The notes under the pieces: generated by a model
The model's input: the letters and a program-made list of their open reading frames with translations, nothing else
The model's database searches: none
What the model was told of the DNA's origin: nothing
Position numbers and translations under genes: made by a program
Origin: Agromyces badenianii
GTDB taxonomy: Bacteria > Actinomycetota > Actinomycetes > Actinomycetales > Microbacteriaceae
Direction: 5' to 3'
Length of the DNA: 64,000 nucleotides
Assembly (NCBI RefSeq): GCF_003070885.1
Contig: NZ_CP028913.1
Location: forward strand, 1,178,001 to 1,242,000
Shown here: in pieces, positions 36,770-44,800 of the stretch
How the letters are laid out: each line of letters begins with the position of its first letter
Numbering within the stretch: position 1 is the stretch's first letter

Positions 36770-38580
36770 GGCGCGGGGGGCGGCGGCTCCGTCGGGTCCG
36801 GCGCAGGATCGGGAGCCGGATCGGTCACAGGGTCCGGTTCTGGCGGAGGATCGGACACCGGTTCGGGCTCGGGCGTTGGGTCGGGCACGGGTTGCGGCGC
36901 CGGGTCGGGCGCCGGGTCGGGGGCCGGGGCCGGGGCTGGGTCGGGGTTCGGCGCCGGGTCGGGCGCCGGGTCTGCTGGCGGATCCGCGGCTTGCTGCGGC
37001 GGAGAATCCGGCGCGGGTCCGGGGGCTCCCGGATCGGTCGCCGAGGACGGTGGGGTGGCCGCACCGGTGCCGTCGTTCGCCGGTGACAACGGCCGGTAGC
37101 TCGGGGGAGACGCATCCGCCTCCGGCGTGCCCTGACCTGGCTCCGCCGCGTCCTTCTGGAACACCGGGTCGGTCACGGCTTGGACGAGCGGCGCGGCGCC
37201 GGCCACGTATCCGCCGGCAGCTGCCGCGTTCGGGCGAGCGCTCGAACTGCCGGTCGGCTCGCCCTCCGGCTGCTCCAGGGTCCCGACGGTGAGCGGGGTG
37301 ATGGGGATCACGACCGCGATGATCGCGGCGGCGACGCCCGCGAGGATGGTCGCACGGAGGCCGACCGACATCCGGGGTGCGCGCAGCTCGGCTGCAGCGG
37401 CGATCGGCGCCCCGGGAGCGGGCAGTGCTCCCGAAGCCGTCGAATCCGCGGAACCCGACGCGTCGTCGGGGACGGCCGCCGGTGCGGGCAGGGGGGCGAG
37501 TCGGCGTGAGGCGGCGACGGCCGCACCCAGGCTGATCGAGGCTTTGGGGTCGGCGTCGACGGCAACGGGCAAGCCGAGCTCGCACGAGATCAGCTCGGCC
37601 ACCGCGGGGATCCGCGACGAGCCGCCGATGAGCAGAACCGTCGAGAGGTCGTCGGGTTCGAGTCCGGCATCGGCGACCGCCGACCGCAGCGATTCGAACG
37701 TGCGCCGCAGGTCGGCGTCGATCATCTGCTCGAACTCCGAACGCACGATGCGCACCCGCGCGTGAGCGGCGGGCATGAGTACCGGTACGACGGTCTCGGC
37801 GTCGAACGACAGCGCCTCCTTCGCCTCGGTGCAGTCGCGGCGGATGCGCGCGAGGGCGAGTGCATCATCGGGCCGGGCTTCGTCGATGCCGAGGATCGCC
37901 TCACCCGCGAGCGACTTCACATGCTCGAAGATGCGCTGGTCGAAGTCGGCGCCGCCGAGGTGCTCGATGCCGGTGGGAACTCCGATGAGTCGGAAGTCGT
38001 CGCCGTGCATGCGAAGGAGCGCGACGTCGAACGTGCCGCCGCCGAGGTCGTAGACGGCGACCGCCTGTCCGTCGGCGAGCTTCTCACGGTCGAGGTAGTG
38101 GAGCCCGGCCGCCTCGGGCTCGCTCACGAGCTCGATGTCGCCGAGTCCCACGCCGGCGAGCGCCGTTCGGATCAGCTGGAGTCGGTGGTCGCCCCACGCC
38201 GCGGGATGCGAGACGGCGATGGCCGCCGGTTCCGCGCCCTCATGCTGCCGGGCGCGCTCGACGACCCATTCCGCCAGCACGGCGAAGATGTCCTCTGGGG
38301 CGACCCGGAGGTCGCCGACGATGATGGGCGTCTGGTCGCCGACGCGGCGCTTGAACTCGCGCACGACCCGATCGGGTTGCTCGATGGCTCGACGCTCGGC
38401 CGCCTCGCCGACGAGGACCCCGCCATCCTCGCCGAGGAAGACGACGGTCGGCACTGCGGTGCGGCGCGAACCCAGTTCGAGCGGTTCGACCTCGACCGAG
38501 CCGTCGGGCCGACGCCGGCCGATCGCGGCAGCGGTGAAGGTCGTGCCCACGTCGATTCCGAGCACGAAAGAGGTTCCCAT
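36766..38580 (-). CDS. Membrane-anchored Hsp70-like ATPase with proline-rich tail
   Basis: A 604-residue protein. Residues 1 to about 385 are an Hsp70/actin-fold ATPase: phosphate-1 IDVGTTFTAAAIG (9-21), connect region VSEPEAAG, phosphate-2 YDLGGGTFDVALL (about 175-188) and adenosine motif LLIGGSSRIP (about 315). The substrate-binding domain of DnaK is absent. Instead there is an Ala/Pro linker, one transmembrane segment (about 408-435) and a 170-residue exported tail rich in PAPDP repeats. GAGGGGAC lies before the ATG at 38580. It is co-transcribed with the LuxR-type regulator and may be its membrane-linked partner; that is inference. Confidence 0.85.
   Translation of the reverse strand: MGTSFVLGIDVGTTFTAAAIGRRRPDGSVEVEPLELGSRRTAVPTVVFLGEDGGVLVGEAAERRAIEQPDRVVREFKRRVGDQTPIIVGDLRVAPEDIFAVLAEWVVERARQHEGAEPAAIAVSHPAAWGDHRLQLIRTALAGVGLGDIELVSEPEAAGLHYLDREKLADGQAVAVYDLGGGTFDVALLRMHGDDFRLIGVPTGIEHLGGADFDQRIFEHVKSLAGEAILGIDEARPDDALALARIRRDCTEAKEALSFDAETVVPVLMPAAHARVRIVRSEFEQMIDADLRRTFESLRSAVADAGLEPDDLSTVLLIGGSSRIPAVAELISCELGLPVAVDADPKASISLGAAVAASRRLAPLPAPAAVPDDASGSADSTASGALPAPGAPIAAAAELRAPRMSVGLRATILAGVAAAIIAVVIPITPLTVGTLEQPEGEPTGSSSARPNAAAAGGYVAGAAPLVQAVTDPVFQKDAAEPGQGTPEADASPPSYRPLSPANDGTGAATPPSSATDPGAPGPAPDSPPQQAADPPADPAPDPAPNPDPAPAPAPDPAPDPAPQPVPDPTPEPEPVSDPPPEPDPVTDPAPDPAPDPTEPPPPAP
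36790..36990 (-). repeat. Low-complexity repeat encoding the Pro/Asp/Ala tail
   Basis: Imperfect CGGGTCGGGCGC-type units encode runs of PDPAP in the last 70 residues of the Hsp70-like protein. An elongated polyproline-like spacer through the wall is a reasonable reading. Confidence 0.75.
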
Positions 38581-38646
38581 GGCTCGTCCCCTCAGAGTGC
38601 GGTTCGCCGGGCGCTCGGGCAGGTCCGGGGAGCACGCACTAAGTTG

Positions 38647-38675
38647 AGTATCCCTCGCGTCGGCGGGAATCTCAA
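38647..38675 (-). promoter_or_regulatory. Promoter of the Hsp70-like/regulator operon
   Basis: On the minus strand -35 TTGAGA (38670-38675) and -10 GATACT (38647-38652) are 17 bp apart. The inverted repeat GTTGAG (38643-38648)/CTCAAC (38671-38676) brackets the promoter core and may be an operator. Confidence 0.5.
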
Positions 38676-38680
38676 CGGGG

Positions 38681-38709
38681 TTGACTTCCGTCGTGGGTCG
38701 CCCGAGGAT
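38681..38709 (+). promoter_or_regulatory. Candidate promoter of the TAP-type hydrolase
   Basis: -35 TTGACT (38681-38686) and a weaker -10 GAGGAT (38704-38709) are 17 bp apart, pointing away from the Hsp70-like promoter a few bases to the left. Confidence 0.4.
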
Positions 38710-38755
38710 GCACCTGGGCCGAGCTGGTGCTCGCGCGCGGAGAGACTTGGGCTCT

Positions 38756-40282
38756 ATGGAACACGCACCGAGGGTGATGCTCGCGATCGCGGCGGCGATC
38801 GCGCTCACGGCCGGGTCGGGCGGCTGCGGGATGTCGCTGTTCTTCCCTGTCGTGGACGAGTCCACGCCGGTACCGGAAGACGTCGACTCCGCGCTCGAGC
38901 CGTTCTACTCGCAGGTGCTGCGCTGGGATCCCTGCGGCGAGTTCCTCTGCTCCACGGCACGGGCGCCGCTCGACTGGGACCAGCCGTCCGCCGGCGACAT
39001 CGAGCTCGCCCTCATCCGCCAGCCTGCCGAGGAGGAGAAGGCCGGGTCGCTGCTGCTCAATCCGGGCGGACCCGGAGTATCGGGGTACGACTTCGTCGCG
39101 TCATCCATCGACGTCGCCGTCACCGAGGCCGTGCAGGACCGGTACGACATCGTCGGCTTCGACCCGCGCGGCGTCGGGCGGTCCACCGCAGTGTCGTGCC
39201 TCGAGCCCGAGGAGCTCGACGACGTGCTGTACGGCGTCACGCCGGGTGCGCGGGGAAGCAACGATTGGCTGACCCGCCAGAACGAGCTCACGCACTCGCT
39301 GGGGCAGGCGTGCCTGACCGACACCGGACCGTTGCTGGCCGAAGTCGACACCGTGAGCGCCGCCCATGACCTCGACCTGTTGCGCGCCGTGCTCGGCGAG
39401 GAGCAGCTCGACTACCTGGGATACTCCTACGGCGCGTACCTGGGCACGATCTACGCGGGGATGCACGCCGACAAGGTGGGTCGACTCGTGCTCGACGGGG
39501 CGATCGACCCGAGCCTCGGCGACGCGCAGATCGCCCTCGCCCAGGCACAGGGCCTCGAGACGGCCCTCCGCGCGTACCTCGCCGCCTGCATGCCCGCGGC
39601 GACCTGCCCGTTCCAGGGCACGGTCGACGACGGGATGGCGACGGTGCGCAGCATCCTCGATGCCGTCTCGAAACAACCCATCCCGTCGACCGACGGGCGA
39701 TCGGTCGGCGCGGACACCCTGCTCGTCGCCATCGCGGCCCCGCTGTACACCCCGGAGGCGTGGCCGGCGCTCGACACGCTGTTCACCGCGGTCCTCGCCG
39801 GGCAACCCGAGTTCGCACTCACCCTGGTCGACGGCTACTACGGCCGCACGCCAGACGGGGCGTACACGGGCAACCTGTTCGAGGCGTACCGTGCGGTCAG
39901 GTGCCTCGACTACCCGGCGCAGAACAGCGTGTCCGTGATGAAGGAGCAGGGCAAGGCGCTGACGGTCGCGGCGCCGTACCTCGGCCCCTACCTCGCCTAT
40001 GGCGACCTCTCGTGCCTGTCGTGGCCGTTCCACTCGGCGAACGTGCCCGCTCCCGTCACCGCCACCGGCGCCGCGCCCATCCTCGTGCTCGGCACGACCA
40101 ACGACCCCGCGACCCCATACCAGTGGGCCGTCGCCGTCGCCTCGCAGCTCGAGAGCGGCATCCTCGTCACCCGCCAGGGCGACGGGCACACCGCGTTCAA
40201 CAAGGGCAACGCGTGTGTGGATGCGACGGTGGAGCAGTACCTGATCGACGGCGTCGTGCCGCCGGCCGACGTGCTGTGCTGA
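38756..40282 (+). CDS. Exported alpha/beta hydrolase with TAP-like C-terminal domain (tripeptidyl aminopeptidase type)
   Basis: This 508-residue serine hydrolase has an N-terminal export signal (basic start, hydrophobic 8-19) with a near-lipobox SGGC ending at C24, so a surface lipoprotein is likely. NPGGPGVSG is the oxyanion block, S224 in GYSYGAYLG the nucleophile, D450 in TNDPATP and H478 in GDGHTAF complete the triad. The C-terminal TAP_C region and several cysteines match Streptomyces SlpD/E and tripeptidyl aminopeptidases and mycobacterial Hip1-type enzymes. Substrate is probably peptides, though some relatives are esterases. It is divergent from the Hsp70-like operon. Confidence 0.88.
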   Translation: MEHAPRVMLAIAAAIALTAGSGGCGMSLFFPVVDESTPVPEDVDSALEPFYSQVLRWDPCGEFLCSTARAPLDWDQPSAGDIELALIRQPAEEEKAGSLLLNPGGPGVSGYDFVASSIDVAVTEAVQDRYDIVGFDPRGVGRSTAVSCLEPEELDDVLYGVTPGARGSNDWLTRQNELTHSLGQACLTDTGPLLAEVDTVSAAHDLDLLRAVLGEEQLDYLGYSYGAYLGTIYAGMHADKVGRLVLDGAIDPSLGDAQIALAQAQGLETALRAYLAACMPAATCPFQGTVDDGMATVRSILDAVSKQPIPSTDGRSVGADTLLVAIAAPLYTPEAWPALDTLFTAVLAGQPEFALTLVDGYYGRTPDGAYTGNLFEAYRAVRCLDYPAQNSVSVMKEQGKALTVAAPYLGPYLAYGDLSCLSWPFHSANVPAPVTATGAAPILVLGTTNDPATPYQWAVAVASQLESGILVTRQGDGHTAFNKGNACVDATVEQYLIDGVVPPADVLC

Positions 40283-40383
40283 ACCGCGTCCGCGTCCGCG
40301 TCGTCGTCGACGTCGTTGACCCCGTGCCGCTGCCGGAGCAGAATCGAGGAGGCGCGTCCGGACGCGCGGGAATCAGGTGTCCC

Positions 40384-41796
40384 ATGGTGTTCTCGCACGA
40401 CCGGCACCCCGATGGCGACCCGGGCTACGACGCGCCCCTCGACGTCGCCGCGCGGCAGGCCAGGGCCTGGCTGTCGGGCATCCGGGAGCGCCCCATCCCG
40501 CCGCGGATCGGATCCGACGAGGTCAAGGACCGCCTGGGGCGCTCCCTGCCGGAGTCGGGTGAGCCCGCCGCCGATGTGATCGAGCGGCTCGCCGAGGGGG
40601 TCGAGCCCGGACTGATCGCCACCGGCTCGCCGCGCTTCTACGGCTGGGTGATCGGCGGTACGCAGCCGGTCGCGCTCGCGGCCGATTGGCTCGTCTCGGC
40701 GTGGGACCAGAACACCGGGCTGCGCACGATCACGCCCGGAGCGGTCGCGGTCGAGGAGCTCGCGGGCGAGTGGCTGGTCGACCTGCTGGGGCTGCCCGCC
40801 GACAGCGAGGTCGGATTCACGACCGGCGCCACGACGGCGCAGTTCAGCTGCATGGCGGCCGCGCGCGACGAGGTGCTCCGGCGGGCCGGGTGGGACGTGG
40901 AGACCGCGGGCCTGGCCGGAGGGCCGGCCATCCGTTTCATCGTCGGCGCGGAACGCCACGGCACCGTCGATCTCGCCGGCCGCTACCTCGGACTCGGCTC
41001 GCCCACGGTGGTCGCCTCCGATGAGCAGGGATGCATCCGTGTCGACGCGTTGCGGCAGGAGCTCGCGAGCGGATCGGGCCCGGCGATCGTGCTGCTGCAG
41101 GCCGGCAACATCCACTCGGGCGCGTTCGATGATTTCGCGGCGGCCGTCGCCGTGGCGCACGAGGCCGGCGCGTGGGTGCACGTCGACGGTGCCTTCGGCC
41201 TCTGGGCGGCCGCGTCGCCCAGCCTTCGCCACCTCGTCACGGGCATGGCCGGAGCCGACTCGTGGTCGACCGACGCGCACAAGACGCTCAGCGTGCCGTA
41301 CGACTGCGGCATCGCCATCGTTCGAGACGGGCGTGCCATGCACCGGGCGCTCAGCGTGCAGGCGAGCTACCTCCAGGCGACCAGGTTCGGCGCCGAACCG
41401 CACGAGAAGGTTCCCGAGCTCTCGCGTCGCGCCAGAGGCATCCCCACCTGGGCGGTGCTGCGCTCGCTCGGGCGCACGGGGGTCGCGCGTCTCGTCGACG
41501 GACTGGCGGATGCCGCGCGCGGCATCGCCGACGGCGTGGGCCGGCTGCCCGGCGTGGAGGTGCTGAACGACGTCGTCTTCACCCAGGTCTGCATCGCGCT
41601 CGACGACGATCGCGCGACGGCGGCGCTCAGCGAACGCCTCTGGAGCGACGGCGAGGTGCTCGCCATGACCTCGCGCTGGCGCGATCGGGCGGTGGTGCGC
41701 TTCTCGGTGAGCAATTGGGGCACGGATGCCTCGCAGGTCTCCCGCACGGTGGCGGCCGTCGCGCGGGCGCTCGACGAGGTGCGTTCGACCGGCTGA
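40384..41796 (+). CDS. Pyridoxal-phosphate-dependent group II decarboxylase family protein
   Basis: A 470-residue fold-type I PLP enzyme related to glutamate and aromatic amino-acid decarboxylases. Visible features are GFTTGATTAQFSC (cofactor phosphate region), HVDGAFGLWA with the ring-nitrogen Asp, and Schiff-base K300 in STDAHKTLSVPYDCG. The K-T-L-S-V-P-Y-D variant is common in actinobacterial members of unknown substrate, so no specific decarboxylation is claimed. The ATG follows GAGGAGG by about 30 bp, too far to serve as its ribosome binding site. Same strand as the upstream hydrolase, 101 bp apart. Confidence 0.85.
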   Translation: MVFSHDRHPDGDPGYDAPLDVAARQARAWLSGIRERPIPPRIGSDEVKDRLGRSLPESGEPAADVIERLAEGVEPGLIATGSPRFYGWVIGGTQPVALAADWLVSAWDQNTGLRTITPGAVAVEELAGEWLVDLLGLPADSEVGFTTGATTAQFSCMAAARDEVLRRAGWDVETAGLAGGPAIRFIVGAERHGTVDLAGRYLGLGSPTVVASDEQGCIRVDALRQELASGSGPAIVLLQAGNIHSGAFDDFAAAVAVAHEAGAWVHVDGAFGLWAAASPSLRHLVTGMAGADSWSTDAHKTLSVPYDCGIAIVRDGRAMHRALSVQASYLQATRFGAEPHEKVPELSRRARGIPTWAVLRSLGRTGVARLVDGLADAARGIADGVGRLPGVEVLNDVVFTQVCIALDDDRATAALSERLWSDGEVLAMTSRWRDRAVVRFSVSNWGTDASQVSRTVAAVARALDEVRSTG

Positions 41797-41853
41797 CCCG
41801 GGTAGAGGGCGCGAGAAGGCCGCCACGTCGGTGGCATCCGCTTGAATGGAGAC

Positions 41854-44800
41854 ATGGCGCAGCCGCTCGACGCGTTCTCGCCCGCGACGCGGGCGTGGTT
41901 CACCGAGTCCTTCGCCGCGCCCACGACCGTGCAGCAGGGGGCTTGGGAGGCCATCTCGCGGGGCGATCATTCTCTCGTGGTGGCCCCTACCGGCTCGGGC
42001 AAGACCCTCGCGGCGTTCCTGTGGGCGATCGACCGCCTGCATCACGAGGGCGCCGATGCGAAGACCACGGGCACACGCGTCGTCTACCTCTCACCGCTCA
42101 AGGCGCTCGGCGTCGACGTCGAGCGCAACCTCCGCGCGCCGCTCGTCGGCATCGCCCGCACCGCGGCGGCGCACGGGCTCGAGGTGCCCGAGGTGTCGGT
42201 CGGCGTTCGCTCGGGCGACACACTGCCGTCCGAGCGTCGCTCCTTGGTCACCCGACCGCCCGAGATCCTCATCACGACGCCCGAGTCGCTCTTCCTGATG
42301 CTCACGTCGGCGGCGCGCGAGACGCTGCGGGGCGTGCAGACGGTCATCGTCGACGAGATCCACGCCCTCGCCGGCACCAAGCGCGGCTCGCATCTCGCAC
42401 TCTCGCTCGAACGGCTCGACGAGCTCACAGCCCGGCCCGTGCAGCGCATCGGGCTCTCAGCCACGGTGCGACCCCATGCAGAGGTCGCCCGGTTCCTCGG
42501 CGGCACGCGGCCCGTCACCATCGTCGCTCCCGCCTCGGGCAAGCGCTTCGACCTGCGCGTCACCGTGCCGGTCGACGACCTCTCCGACCTCGCCGGCGAG
42601 ACGAGCTCGGGCAGCGTCTGGCCGCATGTCGAAGAGGCGATCCTCGACGAGGTGCTCGCGCACCGCTCCACGATCGTGTTCGCGAACTCGCGCCGTCTCG
42701 CCGAACGATTGACCGCTCGGCTCAACGAACTGTGGGCCGAGCGGGAGGCGGTCGCGGCCGAGGTGCTCGCCGAGGCGGGTGCATTCGGTGCGGCGGATGC
42801 CGCGTCATCCGCCGCGCTCGATGCGGGTCTGCCCGTGCCTGCCCGCGGCGGCGCGATCGCGCGGCATTCGCCCGCTGAGGCCGTCGGCGCCTCGGGCATC
42901 ACCGGCGGTGCCCCGCCGGTGATCGCGCGGTCGCATCACGGCTCGGTGAGCAAAGAGGAGCGCGCCCTCGTCGAGGCCGACCTCAAGTCGGGGCGGCTGC
43001 GCTGCGTCGTGGCGACGTCGAGCCTCGAGCTCGGCATCGACATGGGCGCGGTCGACCTCGTGATGCAGGTCGAGTCGCCGCCGTCGGTGGCGAGCGGACT
43101 TCAGCGGCTCGGTCGTGCCGGCCATCAGGTCGGCGAAGTGTCGAAGGGCCTCATCTTCCCGAAGCACCGCGCCGACGTGCTGCATTCGGCGGTCGTGGCC
43201 GAGCGGATGATCGGCGGGGCGATCGAAGAGCTGCGCATCCCCGCCAATCCGCTCGACGTGCTCGCCCAGCAGACCATCGCCGCGACGGCGCTCGACGAGT
43301 GGGACGTCGAGGCGTGGTTCGAGCTCGTGCGCCGGGCAGCGCCCTATGCCGCGCTGCCGCGCTCGGCGTTCGATGCCACGCTCGACCTGCTCGCGGGCCG
43401 GTATCCGTCCGACCGCTTCGGCGAACTGCGCGCCCGCATCGTGTGGGACCGCGATGCCGGCACCATCGTGGGTCGCCGCGGCGCCCAGCGCCTCGCGGTC
43501 ACGAGCGGCGGCACCATCCCCGATCGTGGCCTGTTCGGGGTGTTCATGGTCGGTGAGGCCGGCCCGGGTCGCCGGGTCGGTGAACTCGACGAAGAGATGG
43601 TCTACGAGTCGCGGGTCGGCGACGTGTTCGCGCTCGGCGCGACGAGCTGGCGCATTCAAGAGATCACGCATGATCGGGTGCTCGTGGCGCCCGCGTTCGG
43701 CGAGCCGGGGCGCCTCCCGTTCTGGAAGGGCGACGGCATCGGCCGGCCCGCCGAGCTCGGGGCGGCGATCGGCGAGTTCATCGCCGAACTCGCCGGAGCA
43801 CCCACCTCCGACGCCCTCGTTCGCAGCCGTGCCGCAGGCCTCGACGAGCGTGCGGCGACCAATCTCGTGAAGTTCATCGACGACCAGCGGGCGGCGACCC
43901 GGGTGGTTCCCGATGCCACGAACCTCGTCGTCGAGCGGTTCCGCGACGAGCTCGGCGACTGGCGCATCGTGCTCCACTCGCCCTACGGCATGCGCGTGCA
44001 CGCACCGTGGGCGCTCGCCATCGGTGCGCGGGTCCGCGAGCAGAGCGGTGTCGACGCGGGCGCTGTGGCGAGCGACGACGGCGTGGTCCTGCGCATGCCC
44101 GACACCGGCGACGACCCGCCCGGAGCCGAGCTCTTCGCCTTCGAACCCGCCGAGCTCGCCGAGCTCGTCACGGCGAACGTCGGCGGCTCGGCGCTGTTCG
44201 CCGCGCGGTTCCGCGAGTGTGCGGCACGAGCCCTCATCCTGCCCCGCACGCATCCTGGCAAGCGGTCTCCGCTCTGGCAGCAGCGGCAGCGCGCCTCGCA
44301 GCTGCTCGAGGTCGCCCGCGACTTCCCCGACTTCCCGATCGTGCTCGAGGCCGTGCGCGAATGCCTGCAAGACGTGTACGACCTGCCCGCGCTCACGCGG
44401 CTGGCCGAACGCATCGAGCGCCGCGAGCTGCGCTTCGTCGAGGTCACGACCGAGTCGCCGAGTCCGTTCGCCTCGAGCCTGCTCTTCGGGTACGTCGGCG
44501 CCTTCATGTACGAGGGCGATGCCCCGCTCGCCGAGCGGCGGGCGGCCGCGCTCTCGCTCGACCCGGCGCTGCTGGCCGAACTGCTCGGCACCGTCGAGCT
44601 GCGGGAGCTTCTCGACCCCGAGGTCGTCGACGAGGTCGAGCGCATGCTCCAGCGCCTCCATCCAGACCGGGTCGCGCGCGGCGAAGAGGGCGTCGCCGAC
44701 CTGCTCAGCGACCTCGGGCCGCTCACGGAGGCCGAAGTGGCTGCACGAGTCGACGACGAGACCGATGCGGCGGTCGCGCTGGCCTCGCTCGTCGAGACGC

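Noticed and set aside
38640..38680. HspR (HAIR) operator upstream of the Hsp70-like gene
   Set aside because: The consensus CTTGAGT-N7-ACTCAAG is not met; only TTGAG/CTCAA arms at the wrong spacing (22 bp) are present.
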